Positions 1-7,573 of a DNA stretch of 64,000 bases are shown in pieces. The notes under the pieces were generated by a model. It made no database searches. It was not told where the DNA came from and worked only from the letters and a program-made list of their open reading frames with translations. How positions within the stretch are numbered: the stretch's first letter is position 1; the number at the start of each line of letters is the position of its first letter. Source of the stretch: CAWFXC01 sp963819735 (GTDB taxonomy: Bacteria > Actinomycetota > Acidimicrobiia > IMCC26256 > DASPTH01). Both the position numbers and the translations under genes were made by a program. The stretch spans positions 1,116,001-1,180,000 of the forward strand of contig CAWFXC010000001.1 in NCBI GenBank assembly GCA_963819735.1, given 5' to 3'.

Positions 1-1
1 C

Positions 2-301
2 TACGTGCGCGCACTGGGGTTCGAGGTCTTCCACACCATGGGCGAACCTCCGACCTTCTCGATGATCGGCGCCGGCGACGCCGGTCTCGGCCTGACGCAG
101 GTCGAAGAGCCGGCACTGGCCGACTTCGCGTGCTGTTACTTCAACGTCGAAGGTGTCGAGGAACTGCACGAGCGCTGCGTCGCGGCCGGTGCGACCATCA
201 CCAACCCGTTGACGCGCCAACCGTGGGGCAACTACGACTTCGTCGTCGCCGATCCCGACGGCCATCAGCTCGCGTTCGGTGAGGTGCCCTCGCGCGACTG
301 A
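2..301 (+). CDS. VOC-family (glyoxalase-like) protein, C-terminal part
   Basis: The reading frame is open from the window edge and ends at TGA 299-301, so only the last ~100 residues are present. The tail 'VVADPDGHQLAFGE' is the typical last strand of the vicinal-oxygen-chelate fold, whose Glu is usually a metal ligand. An earlier 'YFNVEGVEELHERC' helix with an 'AAGATI' turn also fits one beta-alpha-beta-beta-beta module. The substrate cannot be inferred. The GTG at 5-7 is simply an internal Val codon of the truncated gene. Confidence 0.7.
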   Translation, partial: YVRALGFEVFHTMGEPPTFSMIGAGDAGLGLTQVEEPALADFACCYFNVEGVEELHERCVAAGATITNPLTRQPWGNYDFVVADPDGHQLAFGEVPSRD

Positions 302-319
302 GCTCGGCCGCACCACCGC

Positions 320-1219
320 TCACTGGGTCGTGTCGACGCAGTACACGGTGTTGGTTGTCTGATCCTCGGCGTAGGCATCACTTGGCGGGCAGTCGTTCGG
401 CGACGTCTCGATGGCGACGATCTTGCCGGCATGGGTTTGCGAACACGCCACCGGCTCGACCGACGTCGTGCCCTGCACGCAGGAACCCACCTGCCAGGTC
501 GCCGACGACGAGCTCGTCCCCGTCGTGCTCGCCTTCGGCCCGGAGCCGCCCAAGGCGAGGAGGGCGGCGAGCCCGACGAACAGCGCGGTCGCGAGCCACA
601 CACCGCCGCGGGCGAGAAGGGGCGAACCGACATCGAGCGGCTGGTCGAGCGGCACATCGATTCGCTCCTCGCGATTGGGCACGCCGAGCCGTCGGAGCTG
701 CATCGCAGCGCCGATGTTCGACAGCACGTAACTGAGATTCACGAAGAACGAGATGAGGCCCCACCAGCCGGTGTACAGCGTCCGGTTCTGGAGCAGTCGG
801 AACTCGGCGGTGCCGCAATCGCGACACAACACCGCGGTCATCGAGCGGCGCGTCCACCGCAGGATGAAACCCGACGCCTGGCGGAGCGTGACCTCGACCG
901 CCGGGCTCGAGCCGCAGAGCGCGCACTCGTCGTGTCGAGGTGGTCGGCCGCGGACCGACGGGCGCGTCTGACGCGCCGCGGGCCGATTCCGCGGCGCGAG
1001 GCTGCGGTCGTATTCGGCGCGACGGGCCGGATCAGAGAGCTGTGACCAGGCGTCGTTGAGCTGCGCCATCATCTCCGACAACTGGCCCTTCAGGTGCTCG
1101 GGCGCGTCGGCGTTTCGATCAGGGTGATACCGCATCGCCAGCTCGTGATAGCGCGCGCGTATCTCGTCGACCGATGCGGTGCGCTCGACACCCAGGACTT
1201 CGTACGCTGTCTCGCCCAA
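320..1219 (-). CDS. J-domain membrane protein with zinc-ribbon-like segment
   Basis: This 299-residue protein starts with a complete J domain (about residues 5-72) containing the HPD motif ('YHPDRN', ~32-37) that stimulates DnaK-type ATPases. A Cys pair 'CALCG' and a later 'CRDCG' (about residues 99-140) suggest a zinc ribbon. Two hydrophobic stretches follow ('GLISFFVNLSYVLSNIGAA' and 'WLATALFVGLAALLALGG'). The final ~80 residues are a Cys-containing extracytoplasmic-type domain. The layout suggests a membrane-tethered Hsp70 co-chaperone facing the cytoplasm at its N-terminus. It is not canonical DnaJ, which has a G/F region and four CxxCxGxG repeats. It is convergent with the VOC gene. Confidence 0.75.
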   Translation of the reverse strand: MGETAYEVLGVERTASVDEIRARYHELAMRYHPDRNADAPEHLKGQLSEMMAQLNDAWSQLSDPARRAEYDRSLAPRNRPAARQTRPSVRGRPPRHDECALCGSSPAVEVTLRQASGFILRWTRRSMTAVLCRDCGTAEFRLLQNRTLYTGWWGLISFFVNLSYVLSNIGAAMQLRRLGVPNREERIDVPLDQPLDVGSPLLARGGVWLATALFVGLAALLALGGSGPKASTTGTSSSSATWQVGSCVQGTTSVEPVACSQTHAGKIVAIETSPNDCPPSDAYAEDQTTNTVYCVDTTQ

Positions 1220-1511
1220 CGCGACACTCCGCGACTATGACCCCACCGCGCCGGAGCGCGACTCGTGACCCGAGGCTAGATGTCGTCGTCGAGGTGGAGC
1301 CTTCAGGCGGGATCTCGTTCGGTGTCGATCCGGACTCGTCGACCGACCTCATCGGTGTCGACGCGACACTGTTCACCTGCTTTCGCGTCACGGCAATCTT
1401 GCCTTTCGGCAATTCGGCGAGGGCTCGTGACCGCCGATACTCCTCATTGCTCGGACGGAGCGACTCCGCTTCGTCAGGGAATGTCTCGCAATCGTGAGTT
1501 GAGGAGGGGTG
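1220..1511. other. intergenic region upstream of the Septum_form pair
   Basis: No convincing gene is seen. Short overlapping frames exist on both strands but they lack domain features and good ribosome sites. The stretch holds the divergent regulatory regions of the J-domain gene and the secreted pair, and ends with a strong GAGGAGG ribosome site at 1501-1507. Confidence 0.5.
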
Positions 1512-2516
1512 ATGCGCCGGTCTCTACGAGTAGCAGTCGTTGCGATTGCCGCGCTCACGATTCCGACGACAGTGGCGGGCGCCTCCACGAGCGCGAAACC
1601 GGTAACGACCACGCCGCAGCGTTACGTGCGAGATCTGTGCACTGGCTTGAACGACTGGAGCGGACCGACCCTTGCCGCCCCTCGCCTGTACGTCCAGACC
1701 ATCGCGGGCGCGAAGGCCCCACCAACGAAGCTTCGGGAACGCGCCGTCGCCATGTACACAACGATGACGAAGACCGTGGATCAGTTGATCGCCGCGGCAC
1801 GCGCGATCGGCGTTCCTCGGGTGCCCAACGGTCGACGAATCGCGAGCAAGTATCTGCAGAGGCTGCGCGACGAGCGCGAACTGTTGTTCAGCGCGCAACA
1901 GTCGGCCGCGCACACCAAGGTGACGAGCAAGAGCGTGCTGGCAGCGTCGCTGATCACGATCGCAGATCGCATGATTCAGCGCGCACTGAAGCTTGGGAAC
2001 CCGATCGTCACGCTCGACAGTGCGCCGCTCCTCGCGAGCGCGATCCAGAACGACAGCAGCTGTGCCATCACGCTGCAGGACTTCCAGGTGCCGACGACAT
2101 CAGGGCTGAAAGCCGGCGACTGCGTCACGAACGACGGCTTGACCATCGACTGCAACCAGCCCCACGACGCGGAAGTTTCCTCCCTCAACCGCTATCCCGG
2201 CGACGCGACCGCCGCGTACCCCGGCGACACCGCGCTGAGAACATTTGTCGACGGCACCTGCGCTGCCGCGTTCAACGCCTACATGGGCGTACCGCTCGAG
2301 CGCCAGTCGCGTTACACGTACACGTCGCACGCGCCGTCCGCACCCGACTGGACCAACGGCGACCGAGAAGTCGTGTGCCTGGTCACGAACAACAGCGACG
2401 CGCCACTGACCGGCAGCGTCAAAGGCGAGGGCGGGGCGCAACAGTCGAACTTCACGGCGCAAGACCACGAGCACACCCAACCGAACACCCTTCAGCACCG
2501 AGAGGTCTGGGCATGA
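1512..2516 (+). CDS. secreted Septum_form-domain protein (first of tandem pair)
   Basis: The ATG at 1512 is preferred because GAGGAGG lies 4 bases upstream; a GTG at 1509 would be too close. The N-terminus is a signal peptide (RRSLRVAVVAIAALTIP..., cleavage near 'AGAS'). Residues ~35-190 are predicted helical. The last ~120 residues match the Septum_form family pattern: 'GDCV', 'C.QPHDAEV', 'YPGD', 'C.AAF.AYMG', 'W.NGDREVVCLV'. Members are secreted or membrane-anchored actinobacterial proteins, some implicated in septum formation; the exact role is unknown. The stop overlaps the next start (ATGA), so the two are translationally coupled. The downstream protein is a clear paralogue with the same order of segments. 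Confidence 0.75.
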   Translation: MRRSLRVAVVAIAALTIPTTVAGASTSAKPVTTTPQRYVRDLCTGLNDWSGPTLAAPRLYVQTIAGAKAPPTKLRERAVAMYTTMTKTVDQLIAAARAIGVPRVPNGRRIASKYLQRLRDERELLFSAQQSAAHTKVTSKSVLAASLITIADRMIQRALKLGNPIVTLDSAPLLASAIQNDSSCAITLQDFQVPTTSGLKAGDCVTNDGLTIDCNQPHDAEVSSLNRYPGDATAAYPGDTALRTFVDGTCAAAFNAYMGVPLERQSRYTYTSHAPSAPDWTNGDREVVCLVTNNSDAPLTGSVKGEGGAQQSNFTAQDHEHTQPNTLQHREVWA

Positions 2517-3454
2517 CCCGTCGCATCAACCACATCGCCCTGTTCATGGCGGCCATCGCGTTCTTCGGTGCCGGCAACGCATACCTGACTGCGACGAACG
2601 CCACGGCAGCAACGACTGCGCAATCCACACCCCAGCGCTACGTGCGACAAGTCTGCGCCGCGCTGAGCACCTGGTACGACAAGACAGACGACAACGCGAC
2701 CGATCTGATCCAACAACTGCAGAACAACAAGCGGTCCGCGGCGAGCACGCGGCAGCGCGTCGTCGGCATCTACACCGGCTTGACGAAAGCGACTGACCAA
2801 CTCATCGCCGCGACCAAGGCGACCGGAACGCCGCGCATGCCCAATGGCCAACAGGCTGCCGGGGACTACCTCCAGACCCTCGGCGACGCCCGCACCGCGA
2901 TGCTCACCGCCGAACACGCCGCGGCGCGGGCGAAGATCAACAACAAGGCCACGCTCGCGACATCATTGACCAGCATCGAATCGAACTTCGACGATGCGAT
3001 CACCGCCATCGGCGACCCGCTCACGGTTCTCAGCACGCATCCGATCCTTTCCGCCGCCGTGCAGAGCGACACCGGATGCGGCGACGTCCTCGACGACTAC
3101 CGACCGAACATCACCTCCGGTCTGCTCGTCGGTGAGTGCACCACCGACAGTGAACAATCGATCGCGTGCACCAAGCCCCACTACGGCGAGGTGTCGCTCG
3201 TCACCACCTATCCCGCCGCGGCCGACGCCCCCTGGCCGGGCAACGACGCGATGAACTCGTACACCGACCAAACCTGCGGCGCGGCCTTCAGCGCTTATGT
3301 CGGCCTATCGGTCGAGCAGTCCCAGTACGACTACGCATGGTTCTCGCCCAACCCCGGAAGCGACTGGGACGGCGGCGACCACGAGATCGTCTGCACCGTC
3401 ACCTCCACCGACAACACGCCACTCACCAGCAGCGTCAAAGGCACTGCCCGCTGA
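2513..3454 (+). CDS. secreted Septum_form-domain protein (second of tandem pair)
   Basis: This is a 313-residue paralogue of the preceding gene, started at the ATG of an ATGA overlap (2513-2516). It has a signal peptide ('IALFMAAIAFFGAGNAYL'), the shared 'TPQRYVRQVCAAL..W' segment, a helical middle, and a C-terminal Septum_form domain with 'GECT', 'C.KPHYGEV', 'C.AAFSAYVG' and 'W.GGDHEIVCTV'. The two copies are diverged but colinear throughout, so this is an old tandem duplication kept as an operon. The function is inferred only from the domain: an extracytoplasmic envelope protein. Confidence 0.75.
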   Translation: MTRRINHIALFMAAIAFFGAGNAYLTATNATAATTAQSTPQRYVRQVCAALSTWYDKTDDNATDLIQQLQNNKRSAASTRQRVVGIYTGLTKATDQLIAATKATGTPRMPNGQQAAGDYLQTLGDARTAMLTAEHAAARAKINNKATLATSLTSIESNFDDAITAIGDPLTVLSTHPILSAAVQSDTGCGDVLDDYRPNITSGLLVGECTTDSEQSIACTKPHYGEVSLVTTYPAAADAPWPGNDAMNSYTDQTCGAAFSAYVGLSVEQSQYDYAWFSPNPGSDWDGGDHEIVCTVTSTDNTPLTSSVKGTAR

Positions 3455-3687
3455 TGTACGTCATGGCGACGTGTGCATCGTGAAGTTGACGATCTCCTCG
3501 ACGAGCCGCGGCCACAGGGGCGGCGGCCGATCGTGACTCTGCGCCAGAAATGAGCAGCATCGCGGGGTCGGCCGAGTCGCCGAACGTGTCTTACTCGATC
3601 GTGATGCACCCAGGGGTGGTGATGGCCGTCAATCGGAGAGAGTCTCGCGCGGAACCGTCTCACTCCCGCCCGACGCCCACCACTGGC

Positions 3688-5142
3688 CTAGATGTCGTAG
3701 TAGAGGTAGAACTCCCACGGGTGCGGGCGGAGGCGCAGCGCGTCGACCTCGTTCTCGCGCTTGTACTCGACCCAAGTCTCGATGACGTCCGGCGTGAACA
3801 CGCCACCGGCGAGCAGGTACTCGTTGTCGGCCTCGAGCGCGGTCAACACCTCTTCGAGTGAACCGGGCACCTGCGGCACCTTGGCCAACTCCTCCGGCGG
3901 GAGGTCGTAGAGGTCACGGTCGAGTGGCGCCGGCGGCTCGATGCGGTTCTGGATGCCGTCGAGCCCGGCCATCAGCAGCGCCGAGAACGCGAGGTACGGG
4001 TTGCACGACGGGTCGGGGCAGCGGAACTCGATGCGCTTCGCCTTGGGGCTCTTCGAGTAGAGCGGAATGCGCACCGCGGCGGAACGGTTCCGCTGCGAGT
4101 ACACGAGGTTCACCGGTGCCTCGTAGCCCGGCACCAGTCGCTTGTATGAGTTCACCGTGGGGTTGGTGAACGCGAGCAGCGACGGCGCGTGCTTCAGGAG
4201 ACCACCGATGTACCAGCGGGCGAGATCGGACAGGCCGGCGTAGCCCTTCTCGTCGAAGAAGAGCGGCTCGCCGCCCTTCCACAGCGACTGGTGGACGTGC
4301 ATGCCCGAACCGTTGTCCTGGAACAGCGGCTTCGGCATGAAGGTGACGGTCTTGCCCGCGGCCCGGGCCACGTTCTTGACGACGTACTTGTAGAGCATGA
4401 GCTTGTCGGCCATCGTCGACAGCGTGTCGAAGCGCATATCGATCTCGGCCTGGCCCGCAGTGCCGACCTCGTGGTGCTGGACCTCGATCGGGATCCCCAC
4501 CTGCTCGAGCGTCATCAACATCTCGGAGCGCAGGTCCTGGTACTGGTCCATGGGTGCGACGGGGAAGTACCCCTCCTTGTACCGGACCTTGTACCCGAGG
4601 TTCGGGGAACCGTCGAGCTCCTGCTCGCGCCCCGAGTTCCACACACCCTCGATCGAGTCGAGGTGGTAGTAGCCCGAGTACTGGTTCTGATCGAACCGGG
4701 CGGAGTCGAAGATGTAGAACTCGGCTTCGGGCCCGAAGTACGCGGTGTCGGCGATGCCGGTGCCCCGGAGGTAGTCCTCGGCCTTCTTGGCGATGTACCG
4801 GGGGTCACGGCTGTAGGACTCGCCGGTGACCGGGTCCTTGACGAAGCAGTTGATGTTGAGCGTCTTGTGCTTGGTGAACGGGTCGATCACAGCGGTGTCG
4901 GCGTCGGGGATCAGGAGCATGTCGGACTCCTGGATCTCCTGGAAACCCCGGATCGACGACCCGTCGAACCCGAGGCCGTCCTCGAACACGTCTTCGGTCA
5001 GCTCGTGTGCCGGAATCGAGAAATGCTGCATCAGACCGGGCAGGTCGCAGAACCGGATGTCGACGATGTCGACGCCTTCGTCCGAGAGCAGCTTCAGCAC
5101 GTCACTGGGAGTCGCCACGATGACATCACCTTTCGTGTCCAT
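3688..5142 (-). CDS. glnA: glutamine synthetase type I (GlnA)
   Basis: This 484-residue enzyme condenses glutamate and ammonia with ATP hydrolysis in the cytoplasm. Visible signatures are 'FDGSSIRGF' (~59-67), 'PEAEFYIFD' (metal ligand), 'KPLFQDNGSGMHVHQS' (ATP/ammonia site) and 'RIEFRCPDPSCNPYLAF'. Tyr412 in 'LYDLPPEE' corresponds to the adenylylated Tyr of GS-I beta enzymes, so GlnE-type control is expected. The ATG at 5142 is a reasonable start, but a GTG 27 bases further in, preceded by AAAGGTGA, would give a start closer to other actinobacterial GlnA proteins. It is divergent from a second glutamine-synthetase-like gene across a 190-bp control region. Confidence 0.95.
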   Translation of the reverse strand: MDTKGDVIVATPSDVLKLLSDEGVDIVDIRFCDLPGLMQHFSIPAHELTEDVFEDGLGFDGSSIRGFQEIQESDMLLIPDADTAVIDPFTKHKTLNINCFVKDPVTGESYSRDPRYIAKKAEDYLRGTGIADTAYFGPEAEFYIFDSARFDQNQYSGYYHLDSIEGVWNSGREQELDGSPNLGYKVRYKEGYFPVAPMDQYQDLRSEMLMTLEQVGIPIEVQHHEVGTAGQAEIDMRFDTLSTMADKLMLYKYVVKNVARAAGKTVTFMPKPLFQDNGSGMHVHQSLWKGGEPLFFDEKGYAGLSDLARWYIGGLLKHAPSLLAFTNPTVNSYKRLVPGYEAPVNLVYSQRNRSAAVRIPLYSKSPKAKRIEFRCPDPSCNPYLAFSALLMAGLDGIQNRIEPPAPLDRDLYDLPPEELAKVPQVPGSLEEVLTALEADNEYLLAGGVFTPDVIETWVEYKRENEVDALRLRPHPWEFYLYYDI

Positions 5143-5331
5143 GACCTGTTCGGCCGATTCGGCCGAGTCCGGCCGCAGGTGATCCTGACCGCCCTGCGGG
5201 CCCTTGTCGAGTCAGGCTTCCTCCTCAATCGGAGGTAGTTCCGATGTCTGACCGATTTCCCGTAGATGAACGCTCTGTTTCGGCAGGTCACGGCCCGGAA
5301 GATGCCGGTTTGCCATCCGTAGACTGACTCG

Positions 5332-6660
5332 ATGCAGCAACAACTCGACTACGTCCTGCGCACGGTGGAAGAGCGCGGAGTGCGCTTCGTGCGGCTCTGG
5401 TTCACGGACGTCCTCGGCTCACTCAAGAGCTTCGCCATCACTCCCGCCGAGCTCGAGACCGCGCTCGAAGAGGGCATGACGTTCGACGGGTCGGCCATCC
5501 AGGGTTACAGCCGGGTGCAGGAATCCGACATGCTGGCCATGCCCGATCCGAGCACCTTCGAGATCATCCCGTGGCGGGGCGACGACGCCCCCGTCGCCCG
5601 GATGTTCTGCGACATCAAGCACCTGTCCGAGGAGCCGTTCGAGGGCGACCCCCGCTACGTGCTCAAGCGCAACCTCGAGCGCGCCCGGGAGAAGGGCTTC
5701 ACCTTCTACACCGCGCCGGAGATCGAGTTCTTCATCTTCCAGTCGGCCGACCAACCCCCGGTGCCGCTCGACCACGCCGGCTTCTTCGACCTCACCCAGC
5801 TCGACATGGTGAGCGAGCTGCGGCGCCAGACCGTCGTCACCCTCGAGGCGATGGGCATCCCGGTCGAGTACAGCTTCCACGAGCTCGGCCCGAGCCAGCA
5901 CGAGATCGACCTGCGCTACACCGACGCCCTCACGATGGCCGACAACGTCATGACCTTCCGCCTGGTCGTGAAGCAGGTCGCCACCGACCTCGGGGTCTAC
6001 GCGACGTTCATGCCGAAGCCGATCGAGGGCAACTTCGGTTCCGGGATGCACACCCAGGTGTCGCTGTTCGAGGGCGACGTCAACGCCTTCCACGACCCGG
6101 GCGACGAGTACGGACTGTCGAAGGTCGGCCGCTGCTTCATCGCCGGGCTCCTGCACCACGCCCGCGAGATCACCGCGGTGACCAACCAGACCGTCAACTC
6201 GTACAAGCGCCTGATCGCGGGCTACGAAGCCCCCGTGTACGTGTGCTGGGCCCGCAACAACGAGTCGGCACTGGTGAGGGTCCCCTCCCCCAAGAAGGGC
6301 AAGGAGAGCTCCACCCGGATCGAGTTCCGCTCGCCCGATCCCGCGTGCAACCCGTACCTGGCATTCTCGGTGATGCTGGCCGCCGGGTTGAAGGGCGTAG
6401 AAGAGGGCTACGACCTTCCCCCGGAAGCCACCAACAACATCTACGAGATGACTCCGGAGGAGCGTGCGGCCGAGGGAATCGGATCGCTCCCGCAGAGTCT
6501 CGCGGAATCCATCTCCGTCATGGAAGAATCTGAGCTCGTGGCCGAAACCCTGGGGGAGCACGTGTTCGACTACTTCATCCGCAACAAGCGTGCGGAGTGG
6601 CTCGACTACAAAGGCCACGTGACCCCGTGGGAGCTGGATCGGTACCTAGGTTCCCTGTGA
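5332..6660 (+). CDS. glutamine synthetase-like protein (GlnA2 type)
   Basis: This 442-residue paralogue has the full GS-I fold signatures: 'FDGSAIQGYSRVQESD', 'APEIEFFIF', 'FMPKPIEGNFGSGMHTQVSLF' and 'RIEFRSPDPACNPYLAF'. The C-terminal region 'NNIYEMTPEE' lacks the adenylylation-site context of GlnA, placing it with the alpha or GlnA2-type group. Actinobacteria often keep several such paralogues, some acting on polyamines or other amines, so glutamine synthesis is likely but not certain. The stop codon shares a base with the next start (TGATG, 6658-6662), linking it to the regulator. Confidence 0.9.
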   Translation: MQQQLDYVLRTVEERGVRFVRLWFTDVLGSLKSFAITPAELETALEEGMTFDGSAIQGYSRVQESDMLAMPDPSTFEIIPWRGDDAPVARMFCDIKHLSEEPFEGDPRYVLKRNLERAREKGFTFYTAPEIEFFIFQSADQPPVPLDHAGFFDLTQLDMVSELRRQTVVTLEAMGIPVEYSFHELGPSQHEIDLRYTDALTMADNVMTFRLVVKQVATDLGVYATFMPKPIEGNFGSGMHTQVSLFEGDVNAFHDPGDEYGLSKVGRCFIAGLLHHAREITAVTNQTVNSYKRLIAGYEAPVYVCWARNNESALVRVPSPKKGKESSTRIEFRSPDPACNPYLAFSVMLAAGLKGVEEGYDLPPEATNNIYEMTPEERAAEGIGSLPQSLAESISVMEESELVAETLGEHVFDYFIRNKRAEWLDYKGHVTPWELDRYLGSL

Positions 6661-7379
6661 TGGCACCCGAACCCCTATTGGTCTTCCCGGACCCGCCTCC
6701 TCCGCTGCTCGCGCAGACCCTCGATCTGGCCGGCTACCCGTGGAAGGCAGTCACGAACTCGTCGGTTGCAACCCAGTCCGAGCCGGCCGACGGCTGGGCC
6801 GGCGCCGTGGTCTGCGCCGACGAAGACCCCGAAGGCGCGTTCGGCATCTGCCGGGCGCTGCGCAAGCGCGACAGCACGCTCGAGCCGGTCCTGCTGCTCG
6901 TATCCGGTGCGCAACTCGGTGAGCTCGAGATGCGCGAAGACCTCTTCGACGACTTCTGCCTCGCCCCTTTCCACCAGAAGGAGCTCGAGGCACGCCTGCG
7001 CCACCTCTTCTGGCGTACGGGCCGGGGCGCGCGACCGGAGATCGTGGAGTACGGCGACCTCGTCCTCAACCTCGAGACCTACCAGGCCGCCCTCGGCGGT
7101 CGCCCGCTCGACCTCACGTACATGGAGTACGAGCTGCTCAAGTTCTTCGCCACGCACTCCAGCAAGGTGTTCACCCGTGAACAGCTGCTGTCACGGGTGT
7201 GGGGCTATGAGTACTACGGCGGGGCCCGCACGGTCGACGTGCACGTGCGGCGCCTGCGGGCGAAGCTCGGCGAGGAGCACGCGAGCCTGATCCAGACCGT
7301 GCGCTCGGTGGGGTACCGCTTCGGCTCGCCGCGCTGGTCGCCGGGTGGAGCCGGGCAGATGGCGGAGTCGGCCCTCTAG
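6660..7379 (+). CDS. GlnR-like OmpR-family regulator with atypical receiver
   Basis: This 239-residue protein has a receiver-like N-terminal domain (about 1-118) and an OmpR winged helix (about 128-225: 'LDLTYMEYELLKFFATH', 'VFTREQLLSRVWGYEYYGGARTVDVHVRRLRAKL', 'IQTVRSVGYRF'). The receiver lacks the usual acidic pair ('LLVFPDPPP' instead of a DD motif), has Ala where the phospho-acceptor Asp normally sits ('VVCADED'), and 'LAPF' instead of KPF. This matches orphan, phosphorylation-independent regulators such as actinobacterial GlnR. Translational coupling to a glutamine synthetase gene supports a nitrogen-control role, though no kinase or DNA target is visible. Confidence 0.8.
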   Translation: MAPEPLLVFPDPPPPLLAQTLDLAGYPWKAVTNSSVATQSEPADGWAGAVVCADEDPEGAFGICRALRKRDSTLEPVLLLVSGAQLGELEMREDLFDDFCLAPFHQKELEARLRHLFWRTGRGARPEIVEYGDLVLNLETYQAALGGRPLDLTYMEYELLKFFATHSSKVFTREQLLSRVWGYEYYGGARTVDVHVRRLRAKLGEEHASLIQTVRSVGYRFGSPRWSPGGAGQMAESAL

Positions 7380-7391
7380 TACGGGGCGGGT

Positions 7392-7553
7392 CTAGTTCGA
7401 GCCGGCCTGCTCCGGCGCCGCTCCCGCACGCGTTTCGGCATCTTCGACGAGGAGAAAGCCCATGAGGGCACTCCAGATCGCGCCCCCGAGCATCACGGCC
7501 ACGGGCAAGAGAAGCAGCATGACGATCACCATGATGATCCCGCCGGCAGCCAC
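7392..7553 (-). CDS. small single-span membrane protein
   Basis: This 53-codon frame starts with GTG (7551-7553). It encodes a hydrophobic segment of about 30 residues ('IIMVIVMLLLLPVAVMLGG', then 'IWSALMGFLLV') followed by a charged Ala/Glu-rich tail ending 'PEQAGSN'. It fits exactly between the convergent regulator and the next gene on the same strand. The clean helix and coding-like composition argue for a real small membrane protein. Function unknown. Confidence 0.55.
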   Translation of the reverse strand: MAAGGIIMVIVMLLLLPVAVMLGGAIWSALMGFLLVEDAETRAGAAPEQAGSN

Positions 7554-7573
7554 GCCACGACCCTAGCGCGACC

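Noticed and set aside
1271..1300. Similarity to the end of glnA (CTAGATGTCGT...)
   Set aside because: Only ~25 bases resemble it and the frame upstream is closed; probably chance.
3455..3687. Hydrolase C-terminus remnant on the minus strand
   Set aside because: A short protein-like end ('WPRLVEEIVNF') is visible but too short and shifted to support a feature.
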